Assembly: GCF_003605735.1 (NCBI RefSeq)
Contig: NZ_QXTJ01000040.1
Location: 199,677 to 263,676 of the forward strand
Source of the DNA: Pseudomonas sp. LS-2
Lineage (GTDB): Bacteria; Pseudomonadota; Gammaproteobacteria; Pseudomonadales; Pseudomonadaceae
DNA length: 64,000 nt
Direction of reading: 5' to 3'
Below the pieces are notes generated by a model. It was given only the letters and a program-made list of their open reading frames with translations. It made no database searches and was not told the origin of the DNA. The translations under genes were made by a program, and so were the position numbers. Of the stretch, positions 43,021 to 50,789 are shown piece after piece (position 1 is the first letter of the stretch; each line of letters starts with the position of its first letter).

Positions 43021-43926
43021 TCACGCCTCGAGCGCTCTCACCCGCTCGGGACGGACTTCATCTTTGTCCGCTGCGGTCGGCTGGAGCACGAAATCGAATT
43101 CGATATCGGCCTGACGCCCGTTCGCATCGTCTGTGAAACGGATCTCGGCAATCAGCTCATCACGCGTTGCATACGCAAAATCGTCGTGCAGGTATTGGTC
43201 ACCGGCCAGATTGATCTGGGTGGTCAGATGGCGATGACCAGAGGCCGAGATGAAGAAGTGGATGTGTGCCGGACGCTGGCCGTGACGCCCCAGTTCATCG
43301 AGCAATTGCTGAGTCGGGCCATCCGGTGGGCATCCGTAGCCTGAAGGTACGATGCTCTGGAACCGGTAACGCCCTTCGGCGTCAGTGAGGATCCGGCGAC
43401 GCAGGTTGAATTCCGATTGCGACGGATCGAAGTAGGAGTAGGTACCGCCGGTGTTGGCGTGCCAGACGTCGACGACTGCATTGGCAAGCGGTTCGCCAGC
43501 GGTGTCACGCACCTGCCCGGTCATGAACAGGACAGTACCTGGATCCTGACCGTCATCGAGACGCGCAGAGTGTTCTGAAACCGGTGCGCCAGCGACGTAA
43601 AGGGGGCCCTCGATGGTGCGAGGCGTTCCACCGACATGGCCGGCCTGGGCATCTTCGGCGTCCATCAGCATGTCCAGATAATGCTCAAGCCCAAGACCCG
43701 CCACCACCAGCCCGGCTTCCTGGCGGCTGCCCAGCTCATTGAAATAGTTGACGGCTTTCCAGAACTCTTCAGGGGTGATCTGCAAGTCCTCGATGATTTT
43801 GATCGAGTCAGTCAGAACGCGATGCACGACAGCTTTCATGCGCGGGTTGCCGGCCGCTTGATCGAAACCGGAAGCCTTTTCAAAGAATTGCTGCACATCG
43901 GCAGTCTGCGAGATACGAACGGTCAT
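43021..43926 (-). CDS. catA: Catechol 1,2-dioxygenase
   Basis: 301 residues, intradiol iron(III) dioxygenase opening catechol to cis,cis-muconate. Family signature: GPLYVAGAP, VVDVWHANTGGTYSYFDP, the Tyr ligands in GRYRFQSIVPSGYGCP and His ligands in RPAHIHFFISASGHRHL. N-terminal helical dimer domain as usual. Last gene of catBCA; a terminator follows. Confidence 0.96.
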   Translation of the reverse strand: MTVRISQTADVQQFFEKASGFDQAAGNPRMKAVVHRVLTDSIKIIEDLQITPEEFWKAVNYFNELGSRQEAGLVVAGLGLEHYLDMLMDAEDAQAGHVGGTPRTIEGPLYVAGAPVSEHSARLDDGQDPGTVLFMTGQVRDTAGEPLANAVVDVWHANTGGTYSYFDPSQSEFNLRRRILTDAEGRYRFQSIVPSGYGCPPDGPTQQLLDELGRHGQRPAHIHFFISASGHRHLTTQINLAGDQYLHDDFAYATRDELIAEIRFTDDANGRQADIEFDFVLQPTAADKDEVRPERVRALEA

Positions 43927-43989
43927 GGCTTTACCCTCATCAATATTATTTTTTCTTGTCGATGCCAGTGCTGCAAAAAACGGAACACT

Positions 43990-44280
43990 TCAGCGGTCGT
44001 CTGCATGAATGGAGGACGGATGTCGGCACATGGGCGTGACCTCGATCTCCATGTAGGGGTACAGGGGCAACTGCATCAGCGTGTCATGCAAAGTTTGATT
44101 GTCTGCCACATCGAAGATGCTGACGTTGGCGTACAGCCCCGCGAGACGCCACAGATGGCGCCAGGTCCCTTCCCGCTGCAAGCGCTGGGCGAGTTCTTTT
44201 TCGTCGGCCTTGAGCTGGGTGGCTTTTTCGGCCGGCATATCGGGCGGGAGTTTGACGGTCATGCGTACGTGGAAAAGCAT
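43990..44280 (-). CDS. catC: Muconolactone delta-isomerase
   Basis: 96 residues, converts muconolactone to beta-ketoadipate enol-lactone. Matches the small dimeric/decameric family throughout (MLFHVRMTVKLPPDMP, LWRLAGLYANVSIFDV, LPLYPYMEIEVTPM). ATG 44280; the annotated frame upstream to 44460 is not used. Middle gene of catBCA. Confidence 0.95.
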   Translation of the reverse strand: MLFHVRMTVKLPPDMPAEKATQLKADEKELAQRLQREGTWRHLWRLAGLYANVSIFDVADNQTLHDTLMQLPLYPYMEIEVTPMCRHPSSIHADDR

Positions 44281-44306
44281 GTCGTATGTTCTCTGTAGTG
44301 GGTGGA

Positions 44307-45428
44307 TCAGCGACGCGCGAAACGCGTCAGACGTTGTTCGTCCAGCTCGATGCCCAGACCCGGAGTGCGCGGAATCATCAGCTGGAAATCTCGATAAACA
44401 GGCGGCTCGACCAGAATGTCCTCGGTCAACAGCAGCGGGCCGAAAAGCTCGGTGTGCCATTCAAGCTTATCGAGCGTGGCGAAGGCATGGGCGGCTGCCA
44501 ATGTGCCGACGCTACCTTCGAGCATGGTGCCGCCGTAGAGACCGATCCCTGCCGCTTCAGCGATTGCGGCAGTGCGCAATACCGCTCTGGGGCCACCGGT
44601 TTTGGCGATTTTCAGCGCGAAGATGGAGGCCGCGCCCATCTGCGCCAGTGCAAAGCTGTCCTGCACCGACTCGATACTTTCATCAGCCATCAGTGGAATG
44701 GGGCTGTGTGCACTCAAGCGCACCATGCCCGCCCTGTCGTAACGAGACAAAGGCTGCTCGACAAGCTCAACCCCTGCATCCGCCAACAAGCGGCAGGCTC
44801 GCACGGCGACGGCTTCGCTCCAGGCCTGATTGATGTCCACGCGGACACTCGCTCGATCACCCAAAACACGCTTGATGGCGGCGACATGAGCGATATCTCG
44901 CGCCGGTTCCCCGGCTCCGATTTTCAACTTGAAGTGCCGGTGGCGGCGGAGATCGAGCATGCGCTCTGCTTCTTCGATGTCTCGTGCAGTGTCACCACTG
45001 GCCAAGGTCCAGGCGACCTCGACACCGTCCCGTACGCGCCCACCCAGCAGTTCGGCTACCGGCAGTTGCAGACGTTTGCCTTGCGCATCGAGCAGTGCCG
45101 TTTCCACGGCGGAACGGGCGAAGGTATTGCCGCGAATCGCGCGATCGACCCTGTGCATGGCTGCGTTCAGGTTGGTGGCGTCCTGTCCGATCAGCAACGG
45201 CGCGAACCATTTTTCCAGGTTCACCTTGATGCTTTCCGGGCTTTCGCCGGCGTAGGCCAGACCGCCGATGGTGGTGGCTTCGCCGATACCGATGATTCCG
45301 TCGCTGGCTTGTATCTGGAGGATCACCAAAGTCTGACCCTGCATCGTATGCATGGCGAGTTTGTGAGGTCGGATGGTGGGCAGGTCGACGATCTGAATGT
45401 CGAAGCGTTCGATAGTGACAGCAGTCAT
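44307..45428 (-). CDS. catB: Muconate cycloisomerase
   Basis: 373 residues, enolase superfamily. It cycloisomerises cis,cis-muconate. Catalytic Lys motif FKLKIGAGEPARD, metal ligands in RVDINQAWSE, VELVEQPLSRYD and MADESIESVQDSFA. First gene of catBCA and divergent from catR. Confidence 0.96.
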   Translation of the reverse strand: MTAVTIERFDIQIVDLPTIRPHKLAMHTMQGQTLVILQIQASDGIIGIGEATTIGGLAYAGESPESIKVNLEKWFAPLLIGQDATNLNAAMHRVDRAIRGNTFARSAVETALLDAQGKRLQLPVAELLGGRVRDGVEVAWTLASGDTARDIEEAERMLDLRRHRHFKLKIGAGEPARDIAHVAAIKRVLGDRASVRVDINQAWSEAVAVRACRLLADAGVELVEQPLSRYDRAGMVRLSAHSPIPLMADESIESVQDSFALAQMGAASIFALKIAKTGGPRAVLRTAAIAEAAGIGLYGGTMLEGSVGTLAAAHAFATLDKLEWHTELFGPLLLTEDILVEPPVYRDFQLMIPRTPGLGIELDEQRLTRFARR

Positions 45429-45516
45429 GGGAGGGTCCGTCTGCGTTTGTGTTTGTTCTTATTCGCAGATTGACGGGGGCGAAGCACAGCGTCCAATATT
45501 GATTAGGTCTCGCTTC

Positions 45517-45531
45517 ATACCCTGGAGGTAT
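45517..45531 (+). promoter_or_regulatory. Palindrome over the catR ribosome site
   Basis: ATACC at 45517-45521 and GGTAT at 45527-45531, with a central CTGGA and T-N11-A spacing, overlap the catR ribosome site and lie between catR and catB. Candidate CatR operator for autoregulation or for catB. Confidence 0.4.
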
Positions 45532-45532
45532 C

Positions 45533-46453
45533 GTGGAGCTTCGTCATTTACGCTATTTCCGGGTGCTGGCTCAGACACTCAACTTCACCCGCGCCGCTGA
45601 ACAGCTGAATATTGCCCAGCCTCCGCTGAGCCGGCAGATTCAGCAACTCGAAGATGAACTCGGTGTGGCGCTACTGGAACGTTCGCGCCCTTTGCGTCTG
45701 ACCGAGGCCGGCCGTTTTTTTCATGAACATTCAAATCAGTTGCTCGAACAACTGGCACGCATTGGTGATGACACACGGCGCATCGCTGCGGGCCAGAAGC
45801 GCTGGCTCGGAATCGGCTTTGCCCCTTCCACGCTCTACGGAGCCCTGCCGGAGTTGATCCGTCAACTGCGCAGCCTGGGTGACATTGAATTGGGTTTATC
45901 GGAACTGATCACCCTGCAGCAACTGGAAGCGCTGAAGAGCGGCCGTATCGACATCGGTTTTGGTCGAATGCTGTTTGACGATCCAGCCATCACCCAGGAA
46001 ATACTGCGTCAGGATCCCCTGGTCGCAGCGCTCCCGGCCGGGCATCCCCTGCTCGATGGCCCTGCCACACTCGAACAGCTCGCTGCCGAGCCATTCGTTC
46101 TGTACCCGGGAACGCCACGCCCCAGTTATGCCGATCATGTGCTGGGTGTGTTTGCCGCACAGGGCTTGCGGATCAGGGTCGTACAAACGGTCAACGAGAT
46201 GCAGACCGCCATAGGTCTGGTGGCCGCCGGGATCGGCATCACGCTAGTCCCCGCGTCCGTCCAACGGTTACACCGTGACGACATCGGGTATACGCCGCTG
46301 TCGGACAGCAGCGCCACCTCCCCCATCGTTCTGAGTTACCGCGCCGGCGACGTGTCTGCGGCGCTCGCGCAGTGCCTTGGTCTGTTGAAAAGGCCGCATG
46401 CTCCACCGCGGCTCGATAACGGCGAAAGTACGGACGATATCGGCCGCTCGTGA
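45533..46453 (+). CDS. catR: LysR-family regulator CatR
   Basis: 306 residues. HTH: RYFRVLAQTLNFTRAAEQLNIA and QPPLSRQIQQLEDELGVALL; the effector domain follows. Starts at GTG 45533 with GGAGG five bases upstream. Divergent from catB, the classical position; in other pseudomonads CatR activates catBC with cis,cis-muconate as inducer. Here it likely controls catBCA. Confidence 0.92.
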   Translation: MELRHLRYFRVLAQTLNFTRAAEQLNIAQPPLSRQIQQLEDELGVALLERSRPLRLTEAGRFFHEHSNQLLEQLARIGDDTRRIAAGQKRWLGIGFAPSTLYGALPELIRQLRSLGDIELGLSELITLQQLEALKSGRIDIGFGRMLFDDPAITQEILRQDPLVAALPAGHPLLDGPATLEQLAAEPFVLYPGTPRPSYADHVLGVFAAQGLRIRVVQTVNEMQTAIGLVAAGIGITLVPASVQRLHRDDIGYTPLSDSSATSPIVLSYRAGDVSAALAQCLGLLKRPHAPPRLDNGESTDDIGRS

Positions 46454-46512
46454 ACCCTGATGCGCCTGACGACCCGCCAGCTCAGCCAGAACGGGCTGCG
46501 AACGCTTGGTCG

Positions 46513-46728
46513 TCAGCGTTGACCGGGATAATCCCCACCGACCGAGTTATTCGCCTCCACGTCGCTCATGTCCTCTTCCGTGGTCAGCTCCTGAGCATCA
46601 TCAAGCGGTTGCTCGCCTTCCTTGTCGGGCACGTCGTCCGTGCCGGGTGGCGGGTTGGGCATCACATCCGGTCTTCCGGGCTCCAGCGGTTCGATCGGCT
46701 TGTCGCCGGCCTGCTCTTGATTATTCAT
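46513..46728 (-). CDS. Small acidic, proline-rich hypothetical protein
   Basis: 71 residues from ATG 46728 with a strong GGAGG five bases upstream. Very acidic and disordered in composition (PLEPGRPDVMPNPPPGTDD, then EEDMSDVEANNSVGG). No cysteines or hydrophobic segment. Common type of short Pseudomonas protein of unknown function. Convergent with catR. Confidence 0.6.
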   Translation of the reverse strand: MNNQEQAGDKPIEPLEPGRPDVMPNPPPGTDDVPDKEGEQPLDDAQELTTEEDMSDVEANNSVGGDYPGQR

Positions 46729-47015
46729 CTGTGCCTCCACTTCTCTGTATTCCATTGATCACGACAACCGGGCCACGACAACCGGGCCTGTAACTTGGAA
46801 GGCAGTGATGCGGGAACAGTTCGGTCTATTTCTTCAATGGTCGCACCGGTCTTTTCCCGCTCGGGGGCGTAGGCTGCCTTTGAGCAGAAGCCGGGAATTA
46901 TTGAGGCAGCCCGACATCGGTATTTCGTACGTGTCGCTGAAGCTGTTGCGGCAGAAGGCAAAGCCATTCGAGGGTGACATCCGACATCCTCAGGATCAAT
47001 CCAAGGAGTCTTTCC

Positions 47016-47156
47016 ATGAACAAAATCATCGGTCTACTGGGGCTGTGCTGCGTCCTGACGCTGCCCGGTTGCTTCGACAATGAACACAATCAGGACAAGG
47101 CAAAGGATCAATCCAAGCCCTCGTTACAGATGCAGCAGACAGACGAGAAGAAGTGA
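47016..47156 (+). CDS. Very small lipoprotein
   Basis: 46 residues with a lipobox: MNKIIGLLGLCCVLTLPGC, lipidated Cys at position 19, then a short charged tail (NEHNQDKAKDQSKPSLQMQQ). AAGGAG stands eight bases before ATG 47016. Probably an inner- or outer-membrane microprotein; function unknown. The preceding 260 bases hold no other feature I can support. Confidence 0.62.
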   Translation: MNKIIGLLGLCCVLTLPGCFDNEHNQDKAKDQSKPSLQMQQTDEKK

Positions 47157-47295
47157 ATCGGCACGCCACGACGCCCCCAGCGGTGAAGGTTCGGGCGTGA
47201 GGCGGCAGCCGGCGTTCACGTCCTTCGTGTGAGTGATTCGTCTCGATGTGCGCCGAAGGCCCGGTTCTGGTGCGTATGCGCGTGCGCCCGAGCGC

Positions 47296-49044
47296 TTACC
47301 GAACCACCTGAGCAGTCGCACTTTGCGGCGGCGCGGTCGGGAGCTGTTCGAAGTCACGCAGTGTCGCAGGACTGTGAGGGTTGCCGATCAGCAGACGCTG
47401 GGCTTTGTACCCTGCATTGACGATGCTTTGCGCCGGCTCGAACTCGTCAAAGCGCAACCCCGCCAGATCGGCCCAGGTGTGAATGAACTGCGACGTGCTG
47501 TACGGCCGCGACAGGTATTGGGCCGGTTCCAGAGCGGTCCCCTGCGCGGCTTTCCAGCCGGGAGACTTCCAGACGATGAAGGGCACCGTATACATCGGTC
47601 GCGTCGGTGCAGCCTCGTTACGACCCAGTACCTGCGGCGCCACCGGGTCGTAGACCGATTCGCCGTGGTCGGAGAGGTAGAGCAGGAACCCGTTGGGGTC
47701 GGTGTCACTGAAACGCTTGATCAGCGATGACACCACATAGTCGTTGTAGCGCACCGCGTTGTCGTAGCTGTTATAGACCTCGAGCTGGTCATCGCTGACA
47801 TTCGTCGGGACACCCACGCGATCCTTGAAGTAATCGTAGGTCGGCGGATAACGGTATTTGTAACTCATGTGCGTGCCCAGTAGGTGAACGACGATGAGTT
47901 TGCGCGGCGCGTCGTCCGCCAGCACGCTGGAGAACGGGTCGAGCACGTCTTCATCGTACTGGCTGGTCTCGTTCTGATCGCGGTTATTGTTCAGATACGC
48001 CTGTTCATCCGCCTGCTGTGAAAACAGCGTCAGCATCGTGTTGCGTTTGGTCATGGTCTGCTGGTTGGTGATCCAGAACGTCTTGTAACCGGCCTGTTTC
48101 ATCACGCTGATCAGCGTCGGCGTACTAAGGTATCGATCCGGGTGCTCTTCATCGGCGAAGGTCAGTACCTGCTGCAGGGTCTCGATGGTGTAAGGACGAG
48201 GCGATATGACGTGGTTGAACACCTGCAACTGCCCCCTTAGCTGATCCAGGTTGGGGGTCGTCTGGCGATCATAACCGTACAGGCTCATGCGTTCGCGGTT
48301 GGTCGACTCGCCGATGACGAGCACCAGGGTCGAGCGCTGTCCGGCATGGGTGTCTGTCAGGTTCTTCAGGGGCGGTATCTGCGCCTGGGTCGCCATCATC
48401 TTCGACATTTCGTCGAGTTGCTGACGGTACTGGTGGTAGCCGACCACCATCTGCCAGAGTGCTGCGGCTTCGATGTTTTCTTCGAATTCAGCCACTGTTC
48501 GCTGGAGAGTGGGCCGCTTGACGTACTGTTTGACTGCATCGTAGCCAGCGCCGACGACGAAGCACAGGGCGCAGCAGGCCACCAGCGCCTTGCGCGACAG
48601 ATAAGCCGGTCTCACCCGCGTCCACAACAGCAGGCCGCCCAGGGTATAGGCCAGGATTGCCGCCACGATGGACCAGGAAAAGTAATGCCCCAGGTACTCA
48701 GTGGACTCCTGCATGTTCGAGTCGAACATGATGAAAATCACGCTCTGGGAAAACTCCTGGCCATAGATCAGAAAGTACCCGAGTCCTGCCAATGAAGAGG
48801 CCCAGAGCACCACGCCGATCAATGCCGCCAGGCCCCTTGCGCGAGCCGGAAACAAGACCAGCGGAATGAGCCACAGCAAGGTGACCATCGACGCCTGAAT
48901 CAGGCCTTTCCAGCCTGCCACGCCGGCTCGAATGATGAGCAACTGCGCAACGCCCGAGAAATACCAGAAAAACAGATAGGCCCAGCCCAGATTTGCCCAG
49001 GTGCTGCGCGATGGCGCAGCCGGTGCCGAAACGTTGGCTTTCAT
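47296..49044 (-). CDS. cptA: Phosphoethanolamine transferase, CptA type
   Basis: 582 residues. Five N-terminal membrane helices (about 15-180), then a periplasmic sulfatase-fold domain. The nucleophile Thr lies in VIGESTNRERMSLYGYD; metal-binding DHGESVYD follows. CptA-type enzymes move phosphoethanolamine from phosphatidylethanolamine to lipopolysaccharide core or other envelope lipids. Here it is the last gene of the leftward run that begins with ceramide synthesis genes (106 bases after the P-loop genes), so a sphingolipid could be its substrate; that is inference. The PEA-transferase family call is firm. Confidence 0.88.
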   Translation of the reverse strand: MKANVSAPAAPSRSTWANLGWAYLFFWYFSGVAQLLIIRAGVAGWKGLIQASMVTLLWLIPLVLFPARARGLAALIGVVLWASSLAGLGYFLIYGQEFSQSVIFIMFDSNMQESTEYLGHYFSWSIVAAILAYTLGGLLLWTRVRPAYLSRKALVACCALCFVVGAGYDAVKQYVKRPTLQRTVAEFEENIEAAALWQMVVGYHQYRQQLDEMSKMMATQAQIPPLKNLTDTHAGQRSTLVLVIGESTNRERMSLYGYDRQTTPNLDQLRGQLQVFNHVISPRPYTIETLQQVLTFADEEHPDRYLSTPTLISVMKQAGYKTFWITNQQTMTKRNTMLTLFSQQADEQAYLNNNRDQNETSQYDEDVLDPFSSVLADDAPRKLIVVHLLGTHMSYKYRYPPTYDYFKDRVGVPTNVSDDQLEVYNSYDNAVRYNDYVVSSLIKRFSDTDPNGFLLYLSDHGESVYDPVAPQVLGRNEAAPTRPMYTVPFIVWKSPGWKAAQGTALEPAQYLSRPYSTSQFIHTWADLAGLRFDEFEPAQSIVNAGYKAQRLLIGNPHSPATLRDFEQLPTAPPQSATAQVVR

Positions 49045-49150
49045 GACGTCCTCAAATAAGACACCCTGCGCATACGTGCAGAACGCAAGGGGATTGAACC
49101 CGGTTTTGCATTGAGGCGAGAGTGATTGCCATGAAGCGCGTGCGCGCGCT

Positions 49151-49909
49151 TCACAGACCTGGTTTCATCGCCTGTGCACCCGGCTCCTGCGGGTTGATCA
49201 GCAACTGACGCGTCAGTTGCATGCAGATGGCTTGCACCCTTTCCAGCGACTGGCTGGCGTCTACGTCGATAATGTGCGCGTCGTTGAAACGCAGCGTGGC
49301 GGTCGCCCGCACCTTCTGCTCAAGCAGTGAAAGGTTGTGGTCGGGTTTGCGGGCAAACGCCGTCTGGGCATCGATGTTCAGGCGGATGACCAGGGTCGGG
49401 CGATGGCTGACCATGCGTTGGTACATCGCCAGCTCACGCTTGGCGAGCCAGGCGGTGAAACGCCCCGTGGGGACCGAAGCATTGAGGCCGGGACCGTCAT
49501 AGAAGCCGGGGACTTCCACTTGCGGGTAGCGGTCGCAGATAACGATTGCAGACGCTTTGCGTTGCGCCTGCATCCGCTTGAAGCGACGCAGGCGCAATAG
49601 CGAGAAGCCGTAGATCACCAATGCGGTCAAGGCTCCGGGGATCTTCTGGCCCTTGGTGCGCGCTTGCGTGGCCTTGGCCGCCAGGCGACGACTGACCGCC
49701 GGACCGATCAGCGGCCATGCCTGAATCTTGAGCCCGAGGGTCCCGGTGCCCAGGCCCAGGTAGGCATACACAGCGCCCTCACCCGCCAGGGTGGAACACA
49801 AGTGCGCGGCCACGGTGGTTTTGCCGGCGCCGTCGGAGCCGATCACTGCCACCAGTGGCGCCAGAGGGGCATTGGCTGTTTCGGAGCGAGTGCCGAATGG
49901 GAAGCGCAT
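49151..49909 (-). CDS. Thymidylate-kinase-like P-loop protein 2
   Basis: About 252 residues. P-loop IGSDGAGKTTVA (about residue 27), a DRYPQ motif as in thymidylate kinase, and TLVIRLNIDAQTAFARKPDH near the C-terminal third. It is paralogous to its upstream neighbour (49926-50789): both share the phrase TAFARKPDH and the layout RYPQ/RFPQ. Start ATG 49909; a longer frame to 50032 overlaps the neighbour. Sequence suggests a kinase acting on a nucleotide or lipid-linked substrate; not the real Tmk. A GC-rich hairpin (49133-49152) covers its end. Confidence 0.72.
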   Translation of the reverse strand: MRFPFGTRSETANAPLAPLVAVIGSDGAGKTTVAAHLCSTLAGEGAVYAYLGLGTGTLGLKIQAWPLIGPAVSRRLAAKATQARTKGQKIPGALTALVIYGFSLLRLRRFKRMQAQRKASAIVICDRYPQVEVPGFYDGPGLNASVPTGRFTAWLAKRELAMYQRMVSHRPTLVIRLNIDAQTAFARKPDHNLSLLEQKVRATATLRFNDAHIIDVDASQSLERVQAICMQLTRQLLINPQEPGAQAMKPGL

Positions 49910-49925
49910 GTTCTCGGTCTGCCCC

Positions 49926-50789
49926 TTATCGCTGAGCGAGGCTGCGAGACACAGCCGCTTTTGCCTGGGCAATGACTTCTGCAAGCGGCAAGCGGCTATC
50001 GAGGTCGAGAATCGGCGCCCCCTGGTATTCAAGCCTGGGCACGTTGGCGATCTTCAGTGCCAGCGATTCATAACGGTGGTCGGGTTTGCGGGCAAACGCG
50101 GTTTCGACATCCACGTTCAGCCGCACGACCAGAAGCGGACGGTAGCTGATCATGTAGTCGTAAAGCTTCTTTTCCCGCGCGGCGAGCAATCGCACGAATC
50201 CGTTGCGGTGCTTGACGGTCAGCAGCCCCGGGCCGTCGCTTTTCATGCTGGCGACGGCGGTCTGCGGAAAGCGGTCGGCGATCACCGTGATGCCCTGACG
50301 TCGCAGGGCCATCATCTTCTGGTAGCGACGATAGCGACGGATCGACAACACAAAGGTCGCCAGCGCGGTGAGGGTGCTTGGGCCTCTGGACGGTTGCGCG
50401 GGCTGCTGACTGGCCTGGGGCGCGTTGGCAGCAATCAGGCGAGCGATGGTTTTCCCCACCAGCGGCAAGTTCATCAAGGTTTCGCCAAGCTGCCTGGACT
50501 GAATCCCCAGATGGCAGCTCTGCACCGGCTGCGATTCGCCCAACCAGTCGATGATCGCCTGTGAAACGGTCGACTTGCCAGAGCCGTCACATCCGACGAA
50601 GGCGATCAACGGCCCCAGTGTCTCCCCGCGAGGGTCCGTGCGTTCCTGGCGTTTGAGTTCCAGGACGTCAACGGCTCGGTCCGCTCGATGCTCCGGCGCA
50701 GGCGCTTGCTGGTCGTTGTACGGGGTGGACATCGTCGGACCGTCTTTTACAGGGGAAAAGAAACTGGCTGCAGTGTCAGGCTTGCGCAT
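49926..50789 (-). CDS. Thymidylate-kinase-like P-loop protein 1
   Basis: 287 residues. P-loop FVGCDGSGKSTVSQAI at about residue 66, after an N-terminal charged disordered stretch; then ADRFPQTAVASMKSDGPGL and LLVVRLNVDVETAFARKPDH. It overlaps the end of the ABC exporter gene by 14 bases (start ATG 50789; an internal ATG 50732 is possible). Tandem paralogue of 49151-49909, so a duplication with division of labour is likely. Role in sphingolipid head-group chemistry is a guess; the gene order supports cotranscription. Confidence 0.7.
   Translation of the reverse strand: MRKPDTAASFFSPVKDGPTMSTPYNDQQAPAPEHRADRAVDVLELKRQERTDPRGETLGPLIAFVGCDGSGKSTVSQAIIDWLGESQPVQSCHLGIQSRQLGETLMNLPLVGKTIARLIAANAPQASQQPAQPSRGPSTLTALATFVLSIRRYRRYQKMMALRRQGITVIADRFPQTAVASMKSDGPGLLTVKHRNGFVRLLAAREKKLYDYMISYRPLLVVRLNVDVETAFARKPDHRYESLALKIANVPRLEYQGAPILDLDSRLPLAEVIAQAKAAVSRSLAQR

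Noticed and set aside
44286..45473. Plus-strand frame of 395 codons over catB
   Set aside because: Opposite strand of a clear muconate cycloisomerase; no ribosome site.
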